Positions 7,865 through 16,948 are shown, numbered from the stretch's first letter. The stretch is 64,000 bases of DNA from Betaproteobacteria bacterium (GCA_016717855.1 JADKEV010000018.1:1-64000), one strand, 5' to 3'. The notes: generated by a model not told the origin, from the letters alone. Program-made: numbers and translations.

Positions 7865-9175
7865 ATGTCCCGCAAGATTCTTTTTTTGTTTCCCCAGGAG
7901 TGGGACTACTCGGCGCTGCAGGCCTTGGGCGACGAGTTCGAGTTTGTGTTCGAGGGCTTCGACATCTTCAGGTTTCCCGAGAACGCGAACCTGCTGTGGT
8001 TCGATGCCCGCAAGTACGTAGACCGCCTCGCCCGCGCGTACGGCAACGGGAAGCTGGCCGGCGTGATGAGCACCAACGAGCAGTACGGTGCGCTGATCGC
8101 CGCCGCGCTGGCCCGGCGGCTCGGCTTGCCGGGAACCGATCCAGCGGCGATCATCCGCGCGCAGCACAAGTACTACGCGCGCATGATTCACCGCGAAGCC
8201 ATGCCCGAGGCGACGCCCGCGTTCACCGTGTTTCCCTACAAGGTCCGCGACTACGCCGATGTCGGTCTGCCCTATCCGTTCTTCGTCAAGCCGGTCAAGG
8301 CCGCGCATTCCGTCCTTGCCCGCCGCGTCGACACCCCCGATGAACTGCGGCGGCACCTGACGTTCCACCCTTGGGAAAAGCACATCATCAAGCGCCTCGT
8401 GCGGCCCTTCGGCGACTTGATGCCCCTCTATACCGACTTCGACATCAACCCGGAACATCTGCTGGGCGAGAGCCTGCTCGAAGGGCGGCACCAGGTAACC
8501 GTGGATGGCTATGCGGACAACGGCGCGCTAAGCATCGTCGGCATCGTCGATGCGCTGATGTATCCGGGAACCCAGGCGTTTCAGCGGTTCGAGTATCCGT
8601 CGCTGCTGCCGGCGCCGATTCAGGACCGGATGGCGGCGCTGTCCGCGCGCGCGGTCCGCGCCCTCGGATTCAACCATGGCTTTTTCAATGTCGAGCTGAT
8701 CTGGGACGACCGGACGGACAGGATCCAGTTGATCGAGGTCAACCCGCGGCTCGCCGCCCAGTTCGGCGACATGTACGAAAAAGTCGACGGGGTCAACACC
8801 TACCAGCTGCTGCTCGACCTGACGCTCGGCCGCGCGCCGCGCGCGGGCCCGGCCCGCGGCGAATTCGGCGCTGCGGCCAGTTTCGTCTTCCGCGAGTTCA
8901 ACGACGCGACCAAGATCGCCCCGGACCGCGTGCAGACCGACTGGCTGGCCGCAACGTATCCGGACGCGCTGCTCAACATGTACATCAAGGAAGGCAACAG
9001 CCGCTGGCGCGAAATGAAATGGCTGGGGAGCTATCGCTACGCGGTCCTGAACATGGGCGGCCGCGACCATCAGGACCTGCACGCACGCTACGACATCGTC
9101 TGCCGGCACATCGGCTTCGAAAAGGAACGGAACATTAGCGTCGGCGGTCTTGTCGCCGAAATGCGTCCCAAGTGA
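7865..9175 (+). CDS. ATP-grasp domain protein, function unknown
   Basis: This 436-residue protein begins MSRKILFLFPQEWDYSAL and has the carboxylate-amine ligase layout. A pre-ATP-grasp domain (about residues 1-115, with VMSTNEQYGALIAAAL) is followed by an ATP-grasp core: PFFVKPVKAAHSVLA for the nucleotide-binding lysine and HQVTVDGYADNGALSIVGIV. The metal-binding end is NHGFFNVELIWD plus LIEVNPRLAAQFGDMYE. Such enzymes join a carboxylate to an amine or thiol using ATP. The substrate cannot be told. It follows the TIGR04282 gene by 7 bases, so it may belong to the same pathway, making a conjugate of the glycosylated product. That link is inferred from position only. Confidence 0.75.
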   Translation: MSRKILFLFPQEWDYSALQALGDEFEFVFEGFDIFRFPENANLLWFDARKYVDRLARAYGNGKLAGVMSTNEQYGALIAAALARRLGLPGTDPAAIIRAQHKYYARMIHREAMPEATPAFTVFPYKVRDYADVGLPYPFFVKPVKAAHSVLARRVDTPDELRRHLTFHPWEKHIIKRLVRPFGDLMPLYTDFDINPEHLLGESLLEGRHQVTVDGYADNGALSIVGIVDALMYPGTQAFQRFEYPSLLPAPIQDRMAALSARAVRALGFNHGFFNVELIWDDRTDRIQLIEVNPRLAAQFGDMYEKVDGVNTYQLLLDLTLGRAPRAGPARGEFGAAASFVFREFNDATKIAPDRVQTDWLAATYPDALLNMYIKEGNSRWREMKWLGSYRYAVLNMGGRDHQDLHARYDIVCRHIGFEKERNISVGGLVAEMRPK

Positions 9176-9230
9176 GATTCAAGCCGGATTGCGCCCCCGC
9201 CGCACTATCGACCGCCGCGGCCGCGCCCCG

Positions 9231-10362
9231 ATGAAACGACTACTGCTGATCGGCGGCGGCCACGCGCATGTCGAAGTGCTCCGCCGCTTCGCCCTGCATC
9301 CGGAACCGGGCGTGGCGATCACGCTGATCAGCCCGCACCGGCAGACGCCCCTATTCGGGCATGCTGCCCGGCCTGGTGGCAGGGCACTACACCTTCGACG
9401 AATCGCACATTGATCTCGCGCCGCTGGCGCGCTGGGCCGGGGCGGCGCTGCTGGCCACCCGCGTCGAGCGCCTCGATGCGCAGGGGCGCGTGGCCCATTG
9501 TGCCGACGGCTCCGCGCAGGCTTTCGACGTGTGCGGCATAGACATCGGATCGACGCCGGGCATGGACGTGCCCGGCGCTCGCGAGCATGCGCTCGGCATC
9601 AAGCCGGTGGAGCGCTTTCTCGCATGCTGGGCGGAAGAACTGGAGCACGCGCGGCACGGGACGCGCAAGGACATCGCGGTCGTCGGCGGCGGCGCCGGGG
9701 GCCTCGAGATCCTGCTGGCGCTGCAACACGCGGCGCGCGCGGCGATTGCCGAACCCGCGAACCAGCCGCGCTTTCACCTGCTCACCGACACGCCGTCGAT
9801 CCTGCCCAGCCATACGCCGGTGGTCCGCCGGCTATTCGAGGGCGTGCTCGGCCGGCGCGGCGTCGCGGTCCACACGGGTGCGCGCGTGATCGAGGTCGAG
9901 CCAAGCCTGTTGCGCTGCGCCGGCGGCGCGGAGGTTCGCGCCGACCTGATCGTCTGGGCGACGTCCGCGTCCGCCGCGCCCTGGATCCGGGAGTCGGGGC
10001 TCGCCGTCGATGACAAGGGATTCATGCTGGTCGACCGGCATCTCGAATCCACGTCGCACCGGCAGCTGTTCGGCAGTGGCGACATCGCCGCGCTGCGGTC
10101 GCGCAAGCTGCCCAAGTCCGGAGTGTTCGCGGTGCGCAAGGGCCCGGTTCTGGCGCACAACCTGCGCGCCGCGCTGCGCGGCAAGCCGCTGCTGCCCTTC
10201 ATCACCAAACCCTCGGCGCTGGGGCTGATTACCACCGGCGACCGCTACGCCGTGATGGCCTGGGGCCGTTTCGCGCTGGCGGGGCAGTGGGTGTGGCGCT
10301 GGAAAGATTTCATCGATCGCCGGTTCATGGCGAAGTACCGGCGTCCCGGCGCCGGCGGATAG
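9231..10362 (+). pseudogene. TIGR03169-type FAD/NAD(P) oxidoreductase (SelD-associated family), frameshifted
   Basis: The frame from ATG 9231 gives LLLIGGGHAHVEVLRRFA and ITLISPHRQTP, then shifts at 9350-9353, where CCCC stands for an expected CCC. The next frame continues as YSGMLPGLVAGHYTFDE, DVCGIDIGSTPGMDVPGARE, the second dinucleotide motif AVVGGGAGGLEILLAL, and LFGSGDIAALRSRKLPKSG to the stop at 10362. Repaired length is about 376 residues. The sequence matches the NADH dehydrogenase-like flavoproteins (TIGR03169) often fused to, or beside, selenophosphate synthase SelD. No selD is in the window. The one-base insertion in a C run suggests a consensus error in a working gene. Confidence 0.78.
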
Positions 10363-10415
10363 CGGGCAGCCAGCGGCGCCTGCCGGCGCCGTTTGCATCC
10401 CGCCGCCCCTCCTGC

Positions 10416-11408
10416 TCATCCGCGCAGCGTATCGAGCACGCTGGCGGGAATCTCCACGCCGTCGGCCTCGGCCTTCCGCGCCAGGCCGTACCGCCGGGCT
10501 CCCGGCAGGCGCACGCCCTCGTCGCGCAGCATCGCCTGGATCAGCGTCTCGACCCGCTCGAAGAATACTTCGCGTCCGGCAACCGCGGCCGGGTCGATGA
10601 TGATGAAGGCCTGTCCGATGCGCGGCTTGTTGCCGGCATCGACAAAGAACGAATCCGCTTCGAAGCCCATCCGTGCGCCGGTCAAAGCACAACAGAGCAA
10701 CTCCACCATCAGGGCCAGCATCGCGCCCTTGGTTCCGCCCACAGGGAGCATGCTGCCTTCGAGCCCGGCCCTGGGGTCGGTGGTGGGATTGCCGTCCTTG
10801 TCGAGCGCCCAGCCCAGTGGGATGGCCTTGCCTTCCTTCGCCGCGACCATCAGCTTGCCGCGCGCGACTTCGGAGAGCGAGAGATCGACCAGCAGCGCGG
10901 GTTCGCTCGCGCGCGGAAAGACCGCAGCGATCGGGTTCGTGCCGAAGATCGGTCGCTTGCCACCGGCCGCCGGCATCGCGTACGGCGAGTTGGTGAAGGC
11001 GAGCCCGACCATCTTCGCGCCCGCGACGGCTTCCAGATGGTAGCCGGCCGCGCCGGCGTGGTGGCTGTTGGTGACGCCGGCAAAGGCGATCCCGTGCCGC
11101 CGCGCGCGTTCTATCGCGGTCGCGATGGCCAGTTCGCAGGCAGGAAACGCCAGGCCGTCGGCGGCATCGACCAGGACGGCGCCGCCGCTGTCTTTGATCA
11201 CGCGCGCGATCGCCGCGCCATCGATGCGGCCATGCCGCATGTGCGCCGCGTACATGGCCACGCGCGACACGCCATGGCCGGAGAGGCCCTGTGCGTCGGC
11301 ATAGACCAGCGCCCGCGCGGTGCTGGCGGCATTGCCCGTCGTGGCGCCGGCGCGCTCGAGCGCGGCCTGGGCGAGTTGTTGCAGTTCGGAAAGTGCGATC
11401 CTGGGCAT
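10416..11408 (-). CDS. comC: Ldh2-family dehydrogenase, probable (R)-sulfolactate dehydrogenase ComC
   Basis: The 330-residue product is a malate/L-lactate dehydrogenase (Ldh2) family NAD(P) enzyme. Typical motifs are ADAQGLSGHGVSRVAMYA, GVTNSHHAGAAGYH, PIFGTNPIAAVFPR and GGTKGAMLALMVELL. Members include ureidoglycolate dehydrogenase AllD, malate dehydrogenases and (R)-sulfolactate dehydrogenase ComC. The assignment to ComC rests on context. It is the last gene of an operon with suyAB and hpsN and lies 24 bases after a SlcC-like dehydrogenase. SlcC and ComC together racemise sulfolactate through sulfopyruvate, which supplies the (R) isomer to SuyAB. The puuE-type genes at 1-2695 are on the other strand and 8 kb away, which makes AllD less likely. 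Confidence 0.75.
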   Translation of the reverse strand: MPRIALSELQQLAQAALERAGATTGNAASTARALVYADAQGLSGHGVSRVAMYAAHMRHGRIDGAAIARVIKDSGGAVLVDAADGLAFPACELAIATAIERARRHGIAFAGVTNSHHAGAAGYHLEAVAGAKMVGLAFTNSPYAMPAAGGKRPIFGTNPIAAVFPRASEPALLVDLSLSEVARGKLMVAAKEGKAIPLGWALDKDGNPTTDPRAGLEGSMLPVGGTKGAMLALMVELLCCALTGARMGFEADSFFVDAGNKPRIGQAFIIIDPAAVAGREVFFERVETLIQAMLRDEGVRLPGARRYGLARKAEADGVEIPASVLDTLRG

Positions 11409-11432
11409 GATTGCGGAAGGTCCGGAAGTGGG

Positions 11433-12359
11433 TCAGGGAGAAAGCGCCGCCGCCACGCGCTCGGCGATCATGGTGCTGACACGCGCGTTGGACTCGCGCG
11501 TGACGCCGGCGATGTGCGGCGTGAGCAGCAGGTTGGGCGCGTCGGCCAGCGGCGAACCGGCCGCCAGCGGCTCGGCATCGAACACATCCAGCGCCGCGCC
11601 GCCTAGCCTGCCCGCCTTCAGCGCGGCCGCGAGCGCCGCCTCGTCGACCACCCCGCCGCGCGCGGTATTGATCAGTATCGCGTCGGTCTTCATCAGGTCC
11701 ATCCTGCCCGCGTCGATCAGGTTCCTGGTCTGCGCATTGAGCGGGACGTGCAGGGACACCACATCGGCCTGCCGCAGTACACCGTCCAGGGCGAGCGGTG
11801 TGACGCCCGCTGCCGCCCAGGCCGGATCCGTCGCGGCAACCATCGCATCGCACCCGATCACCCGCATGCCGAGGCCGCGCGCCAGTCCGGCGGTGAGCCG
11901 GCCGATGCCGCCGAAGCCGATCAGGCCCAGCGTCTTGCCCGCGATCTCGCGTCCATTCGAGAGCGCGCCGCGCGGCCACGTGCCCGCGGCCACGGCCGCG
12001 GTCGCGCCGTAGGCGCCGCGCAGCAGCAGCAGCGCGGTGCCGATCACGTATTCGGCCACCGCCAGCGCATTGGCGCCGGTCGCGGGAATGACGGCGATGC
12101 CGCGGCGCTCGCAGGCATCGACATCTATGTTGTCGAGTCCCACCCCCAGCCGGCCGACGACCTCCAGCCGCGGGCCGGCGGCGAGCAGCGCCCCGCGCAC
12201 CTGCGTCCGGTTGCGCACGATCAGCGCGACCGCGTCCGCCAGCGCCGCGCGCAGGCTGTCGTTGCTGTCGACCAGCGTCGGATCGTACGTCACGTCGAAA
12301 CGCGCACGCAACGACTCGATCGCGGGTTCATCCATGAATTCAGTGATCACAATCTTCAT
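11433..12359 (-). CDS. slcC: D-isomer-specific 2-hydroxyacid dehydrogenase, probable (S)-sulfolactate dehydrogenase SlcC
   Basis: This 308-residue NAD-dependent dehydrogenase of the SerA/GhrA superfamily starts MKIVITEFMDEPAIESL. It has LIVRNRTQV, GRLGVGLDNIDVDACE, the nucleotide fold LGLIGFGGIGRLTAGLA, INTARGGVVDEAAL and the catalytic-His region TPHIAGVTRESN. The N-terminal EFMDE motif and the NRTQV/GLDNIDVDAC blocks resemble what I recall of SlcC from Chromohalobacter. No ACT domain is present, so it is not the long form of SerA. It is expected to oxidise (S)-sulfolactate to sulfopyruvate. It is preceded by the ABC permease gene (56-base gap) and followed by the ComC-like gene. Confidence 0.75.
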   Translation of the reverse strand: MKIVITEFMDEPAIESLRARFDVTYDPTLVDSNDSLRAALADAVALIVRNRTQVRGALLAAGPRLEVVGRLGVGLDNIDVDACERRGIAVIPATGANALAVAEYVIGTALLLLRGAYGATAAVAAGTWPRGALSNGREIAGKTLGLIGFGGIGRLTAGLARGLGMRVIGCDAMVAATDPAWAAAGVTPLALDGVLRQADVVSLHVPLNAQTRNLIDAGRMDLMKTDAILINTARGGVVDEAALAAALKAGRLGGAALDVFDAEPLAAGSPLADAPNLLLTPHIAGVTRESNARVSTMIAERVAAALSP

Positions 12360-12415
12360 TGTCGTAAAGGCTATCCGTTATTGGAAAAAAGGGGAAGGAT
12401 CGTCGTCGCCGCGCC

Positions 12416-13273
12416 TCAGCTTTGCATGCCCCACCGGCGCACGGTGCGCAGCTCGATGTTGCGAAAAATGACGTTCTCCACGAAGAGGCCGATCAGGATG
12501 ACACTGAACAGGCCGGCGAAAACGCTCGGGATCTCGAGCTGGTTCTTGTTCTCGTAGATGAACCACCCGAGCCCGCCGGTCCCCGACGAAACGCCGAAGA
12601 CCAGTTCCGCCGCGATCAGCGTCCGCCAGGCAAACGCCCAGCCGATCTTCAAGCCGGTGAGGATGCTGGGAAACGCCGCCGGAATGAGGATGCGCCCGAC
12701 GTACGATGGACCGGACAGCCCGTAGTTGCGCCCGACCATGCGCAGGGTGTTCGACACCGACAGGAAGCCGGAGTGCGTATTGAGCGCGACGGCCCACAGC
12801 ACCGAGTGGATCAGCACGAACACGAGGCTGCCCGGCCCGAGGCCGAACCAGATCAGCGCCAGCGGCAACAGCGCGATGGCGGGCAGCGGATTGAACATCG
12901 AGGTCAGCGTTTCCAGGAAGTCGGTGCCGATCCGCGACGATATCGCGAACACGGTCAGCAGCGCCGCGCAGGCGATGCCCGCGCTGTAGCCGACCAGCAG
13001 GATCCGTATCGAGAACCAGGCCTTGCCCAGCAGCCCGCCGGTCGCGATGCCCTCGGCAAAGGCCTTGACCGTTTCTACGAATGTCGGAAACAGCAGGGGA
13101 TTGTTCAGCAGGCGCGCGTAGACCTCCCAGATCACCGCGAGCAGGATCAGCAATCCTGTCTTGCGCAGGGCGCCGCGATTGTAGAGCCGCTCCCAGGCCG
13201 ACAGCGGCTTTTCGACGACGCCGAACGCGGATGCCTCGTTCGGCAGGTGCAGGCGTTCCGGCCGCTCAGACAT
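12416..13273 (-). CDS. ABC transporter permease, nitrate/sulfonate/taurine type
   Basis: The 285-residue product is a SsuC/TauC-like permease with an N-terminal helix at about 40-58 and five further helices. The EAA-type loop region reads MVGRNYGLSGPSYVGRILIP and GLKIGWAFAWRTLIAAELV. The ATG overlaps the end of the ATP-binding subunit gene by 8 bases. It forms the membrane part of the importer whose other components are encoded just upstream. The operon context (suyAB, hpsN, slcC, comC) points to a C3-sulfonate as substrate, consistent with the family's sulfonate specificity. Confidence 0.82.
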   Translation of the reverse strand: MSERPERLHLPNEASAFGVVEKPLSAWERLYNRGALRKTGLLILLAVIWEVYARLLNNPLLFPTFVETVKAFAEGIATGGLLGKAWFSIRILLVGYSAGIACAALLTVFAISSRIGTDFLETLTSMFNPLPAIALLPLALIWFGLGPGSLVFVLIHSVLWAVALNTHSGFLSVSNTLRMVGRNYGLSGPSYVGRILIPAAFPSILTGLKIGWAFAWRTLIAAELVFGVSSGTGGLGWFIYENKNQLEIPSVFAGLFSVILIGLFVENVIFRNIELRTVRRWGMQS

Positions 13274-14045
13274 GCGGCGCCTCCTCTTCCACCGCGTCGG
13301 CGAACAGCAGGTCGTGAATCCGGATCTCGAGCGCCTTCGCCGCCTCGCCGCCTGCCATCTCCCGCGGCACGCTGTCGAGTTCGGCCTTGACCTGTCCCGG
13401 ATGCGGCGACATCAGCAGGATCCGGTTGCCGATGGTGATCGCCTCGGCGATCGAGTGGGTGACGAACAGGACGGTGAACTGCGTGTCGTCCCAGAGTTGC
13501 AGCAGTTCCTCCTGCATTTTCCGGCGGGTCAGCGCGTCGAGCGCCGCGAACGGCTCGTCCATCAGCAGTATGTCGGGCTCCATCGCCATGCCGCGGGCGA
13601 TGGCGACGCGCTGCTTCATGCCGCCGGAGAGCGTGTGCGGATAGCTGTCGGCGAATTTCGACAGGTTCACCTTGTCGATGTACTGCATCGCCTTGGCCTC
13701 CGCATCGCGGACCGGGAGCTTGCCGCTGGCGAGCAGCGGGAACATGACGTTCTGCCGGACGGTCTTCCAGGGCAGAAGCTGGTCGAACTCCTGGAACACC
13801 ATCATGCGGTCCGGTCCGGGCCGGTCGATGCGGCGGCCCTTCAGCGTGATCTCACCTTCGGTCGGCGCCATGTAGCCGCCGACGGCCTTGAGCAGCGTCG
13901 ACTTGCCGCAGCCCGATGGCCCCAGCAGCACGAACCGGTCCGAGCGCAGGACCTGGAAGTCGACCCGGTAGGTCGCCGTGACCAGATGTTCCCGGGTCTT
14001 GTATTGCAGCGTGACGCCGCGGACCTCGAGCAGCGCCTCGTGCAC
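13266..14045 (-). CDS. ABC transporter ATP-binding protein, nitrate/sulfonate/taurine type
   Basis: This 259-residue ATPase resembles SsuB/TauB. The Walker A motif is GPSGCGKSTLL, the Q-loop VFQEFDQLLPWKTVRQN, the signature LSGGMKQRVAIARGMA, Walker B ILLMDEPFAALD and the switch histidine FVTHSIAEA. It is flanked by its substrate-binding protein gene (4 bases upstream) and permease gene (overlapping). It energises the importer from the cytoplasmic face. Confidence 0.85.
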   Translation of the reverse strand: MHEALLEVRGVTLQYKTREHLVTATYRVDFQVLRSDRFVLLGPSGCGKSTLLKAVGGYMAPTEGEITLKGRRIDRPGPDRMMVFQEFDQLLPWKTVRQNVMFPLLASGKLPVRDAEAKAMQYIDKVNLSKFADSYPHTLSGGMKQRVAIARGMAMEPDILLMDEPFAALDALTRRKMQEELLQLWDDTQFTVLFVTHSIAEAITIGNRILLMSPHPGQVKAELDSVPREMAGGEAAKALEIRIHDLLFADAVEEEAPHV

Positions 14046-14049
14046 CGCG

Positions 14050-15042
14050 TCAGCTTCCGGCCAGGTTGTGGGAATTGGGGAAGAACATGTCCTTCCACGA
14101 GTCGGGCTTGACCTTGATGCTGCCGACCTTGAACATGAAGTCGACGTACTTCATCATGTTGTTCGGCGTGAGCGTGAACACGATCTTCGGGTCATTGAGC
14201 ATCGCGAGGATTTCCTGGACGCTGTCCTTGTCCTTCGAAATGCGCAGATACGCCTCGGCGGCGGCCTGCTTGTTGCCATTGATCGCCGCGGTGGCCTCTT
14301 CGAGCGCCTTGACGAATGCTGCGTAGACCTTGGGATTCTCCCGGACGAACTTGCCCGCGGTCCAGACCAGGTTGAAGGTCGCCGGCCCCCCGAGGACCTC
14401 GTACGAGTTGAGCACGGTGTGGATCTCGGGCCTGCGCAGCTGCTGGTACTGGAACGGCGGCGACGAGAAGTGCGCGTTGATCTCGGTATTCGACAGCAGC
14501 GCCGCCTGCGCGTCGGGGTGCGACCGGGTCACGGTCAGCGCGTCGAGCTTGGCGAAGTTGCCGGGGCCAAACTCCTTCTCCGCCGCCATCTGCAGCGTCA
14601 CCGCCTGGATCGACGACTTGACCGCCGGGAGCGCAATCCGGTCCTTGTCGGTGAAGTCCTTGACCGTCTTCACCGCCGGATTGCGGCTGTTCAGGTAGAG
14701 CGGCATCGAATTGATCGCGGAGACCGCCCGCACATCGAGCGTCCCCCGGGTGCGCGACCAGATCGTGACCAGCGGCGCGACCCCGCCCGAAGCGAACGCG
14801 AGGTCGCCCGAGATGATCGCGTCGTTCATCACGTTGCCCCCTGCGAATTTCACCCAGTTGACCTTGAGGTCGATCCCGTCGGCCTTGGCATGTTTTTCGA
14901 TCAGCTTGCCCTCCTCCATCAGCATCAGCGGCAGATAGCTGATCCCGTACTGCTGCGCGACCTTGATCTCGCCGACCTCGGCGTGCGCCGCGGTGCCCAG
15001 GGCCAGCGCCGCGAGCAGCGCTCCTGCCAGTGCTTTTTTCAT
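14050..15042 (-). CDS. ABC transporter substrate-binding protein, sulfonate/taurine type
   Basis: The 330-residue periplasmic protein has a signal peptide (MKKALAGALLAALALG, cleavage after AHA). The mature part starts EIKVAQQYGISYLPLMLMEE, typical of SsuA/TauA/NMT1-like binding proteins. It continues with NVMNDAIISGDLAFASGG, where the ligand-binding segment is expected. It is the first gene of the ABC trio and is followed 4 bases later by the ATPase. It lies 15 bases after the zinc alcohol dehydrogenase gene, so the ABC importer is embedded in the sulfonate catabolic operon. The ligand is likely 2,3-dihydroxypropane-1-sulfonate, sulfolactate or a related sulfonate; which one cannot be told. 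Confidence 0.82.
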   Translation of the reverse strand: MKKALAGALLAALALGTAAHAEVGEIKVAQQYGISYLPLMLMEEGKLIEKHAKADGIDLKVNWVKFAGGNVMNDAIISGDLAFASGGVAPLVTIWSRTRGTLDVRAVSAINSMPLYLNSRNPAVKTVKDFTDKDRIALPAVKSSIQAVTLQMAAEKEFGPGNFAKLDALTVTRSHPDAQAALLSNTEINAHFSSPPFQYQQLRRPEIHTVLNSYEVLGGPATFNLVWTAGKFVRENPKVYAAFVKALEEATAAINGNKQAAAEAYLRISKDKDSVQEILAMLNDPKIVFTLTPNNMMKYVDFMFKVGSIKVKPDSWKDMFFPNSHNLAGS

Positions 15043-15057
15043 TTCAGTCTCCTCGTT

Positions 15058-16050
15058 TCAGTGGGGCCGCAGCACGATCTTGGCCGCGGCGGTGCGTCCG
15101 TGATGCAAATCGGCGAAGGCCGCTGCGCCTTCGTCCAGGCTGCGCTCTTCGACCCAGGCCAGATCGCCGAAGGCGCCATTGTACAAAGCCGCGACCGTCG
15201 CGCGCAGATCCGCGGTCGTGTAGGTGTAGGTGCCGATCAGCGTGATCTCGGCAAGCGTGAGCCGGCGCATGTCGATTTCCGACGCCCAGTCCTGCAAGCC
15301 GATGTGCATGATCACCCCGCCCGGCTTGATCGCCTCGAACGCAGCATTGCGCGTGATCCTGGCGCCGACCGCGTCGATCACATGATCGAAGGCGCCGGCG
15401 GCCGTGGCGACGGCGGCCGGATCGTAGACCGCGCAGCCCGCGTGGCGCGCCGCCGACGCGCGCCGCAGCGGATTGGTCTCGGCGAGGACGACTTCGCGCG
15501 CGCCGTAGGTGCGCAGCAGCAGCGCGGACAGCAGGCCGATCGCGCCGCCCCCCAGCACCAGCACCCGGCATTCGGGCAGCGGCCGATGCAGCGCGCGCAT
15601 CGACAGGTTCAGCGCGTGCAGCGCCGTGGCGGCGGGCTCCGTCAGTGCCGCGCGCAACGGCTCCAGCGCGTCCGGCAGGTCGATCAGGCACCGCGCCGGA
15701 ATCGCCATGAATTCGGCAAAGGCGCCCGGCCTGGTCATCCCGACCATCGTGCGGTTGCTGCACAGGTTGTCGCGCCCCTGCGCGCAGTAGTCGCAAACGC
15801 CGCAGGCGATCAGCGGATTGCCGGTGACCCGGCGGCCGGCCCCCGGCCCGTCGGCGATCGTGCCGGCGAACTCGTGGCCCAGCACCAGGCCCGGCTTCCG
15901 GCGCGGATCATGTCCGTGATAGGCATGCATGTCGGAACCGCAGATGCCGACCGCGTCGATCCTGAGCACGACTTCCCCGTCCGCCGGCTCCGGGTATGAG
16001 CGATCCTGCAACTGCACTTCATTCGGGTTGGTGTAGACGAGGGCTTTCAT
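15058..16050 (-). CDS. Zinc-dependent alcohol dehydrogenase, probable HpsO/HpsP-type sulfopropanediol dehydrogenase
   Basis: The 330-residue medium-chain dehydrogenase starts MKALVYT at 16050. Zinc ligands are visible: GICGSDMHAYHGHDP, GHEFAGT, and the structural-zinc cluster CGVCDYCAQGRDNLCSN. The NAD fold is VLVLGGGAIGLLSALLL. The family includes sorbitol, threonine and galactitol dehydrogenases. In characterised DHPS degraders, two 2-dehydrogenases (HpsO and HpsP) interconvert the DHPS enantiomers through dihydroxyacetone sulfonate before HpsN acts. This gene and the SDR just upstream fit those two roles, but which is which is not clear from sequence. Confidence 0.72.
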   Translation of the reverse strand: MKALVYTNPNEVQLQDRSYPEPADGEVVLRIDAVGICGSDMHAYHGHDPRRKPGLVLGHEFAGTIADGPGAGRRVTGNPLIACGVCDYCAQGRDNLCSNRTMVGMTRPGAFAEFMAIPARCLIDLPDALEPLRAALTEPAATALHALNLSMRALHRPLPECRVLVLGGGAIGLLSALLLRTYGAREVVLAETNPLRRASAARHAGCAVYDPAAVATAAGAFDHVIDAVGARITRNAAFEAIKPGGVIMHIGLQDWASEIDMRRLTLAEITLIGTYTYTTADLRATVAALYNGAFGDLAWVEERSLDEGAAAFADLHHGRTAAAKIVLRPH

Positions 16051-16129
16051 CTTCGTTGGGGCAGTCAATCGTTGGGGTTGAGAACAATGCGTCGGGCGGG
16101 CCCGCGGTGTACCGCCGGTTCCGGGCGGG

Positions 16130-16900
16130 CTATCTCGCCGTGAATCCCCCATCGACATAGAGCAGCTGCCCCGTAATATACGCCGAGGCATCGCTGGCGA
16201 GAAAGATGGTCGCCCCGTACAGGTCGGCCAGCTCGCCGTTGCGCCCGATTGCCGTCTGCGCGGCATTCCTCGCCGCACGCTCGGGGTCGGCGAACACCGG
16301 TGCCGTCAGCGGCGTCGGAAAGAACCCCGGCCCGATCGCATTGCAGTTCACCCCATGTGGCGACCACGCCTCGGCCATCGCGCGCGTGAGTTGCACGATC
16401 CCGCCCTTGCCGGCGCCGTAGGGCGCGCTGTTGGCGAATGCGCGCTGCGACTGCAGCGATGCCAGGTTGATCACGCGTCCCCAGCGGCGTTCCCGCATGG
16501 CCGGACCCAGCGCCTGGAGCAGGAAGAACGGCGCGGTGAGGTGCAGCGCCAAGTGCTGTTGCCACGCCTCCAGCGTGACGTCCATGTAGGGTTGCCGCAG
16601 ATTGACCCCGGCGGCGTTGACGAGGATGTCGATCGCCCCGTGCCGGGCCTGCGCCTCCCGGCCGCACTCCCGCGCCGCGCTGGTGTCGGAAAGATCGCAG
16701 GCGACGAAGTCGGCGTCGATCTGCTCCTCGCGCATCCGCGCCGCGGCCGCCTGCAGTTCGGCCTCGCGCCGCGCGACCAGCGTGACCGCCGCGCCGGCCA
16801 GGCCGAGCGCGCGCGCCATCGCCTCGCCGATGCCCGAATTGCCGCCGGTCACCAGCGCGCGCCGGCCGGTGAGATCGAACAGGGATTGCAGGCGCATCAT
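16130..16900 (-). CDS. Short-chain dehydrogenase/reductase, probable HpsO/HpsP-type sulfopropanediol dehydrogenase
   Basis: This classical SDR of about 256 residues has the cofactor motif VTGGNSGIGEAMA, NAAGVN, the catalytic Ser (INLASLQS) and YGAGKGG (Tyr-x-x-x-Lys). The C-terminus is the family-typical ITGQLLYVDGGFTAR. The start is placed at the ATG pair at 16895-16900; a GTG three codons upstream is also possible. It is 48 bases downstream of hpsN and 79 upstream of the zinc alcohol dehydrogenase, all on the minus strand. The likely role is oxidation of one DHPS enantiomer at C2 as part of racemisation. Other polyol substrates cannot be excluded. Confidence 0.72.
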   Translation of the reverse strand: MMRLQSLFDLTGRRALVTGGNSGIGEAMARALGLAGAAVTLVARREAELQAAAARMREEQIDADFVACDLSDTSAARECGREAQARHGAIDILVNAAGVNLRQPYMDVTLEAWQQHLALHLTAPFFLLQALGPAMRERRWGRVINLASLQSQRAFANSAPYGAGKGGIVQLTRAMAEAWSPHGVNCNAIGPGFFPTPLTAPVFADPERAARNAAQTAIGRNGELADLYGATIFLASDASAYITGQLLYVDGGFTAR

Positions 16901-16948
16901 GCGCGGCACCCGCGGCGGGTCCGCCCTGGTCCGGGATTGGCCATGACC

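Noticed and set aside
10416..11408. Ureidoglycolate dehydrogenase AllD, linked to the ureide genes at 1-2695
   Set aside because: It is on the other strand and 8 kb away, and lies directly after a SlcC-like gene at the end of the sulfonate operon.
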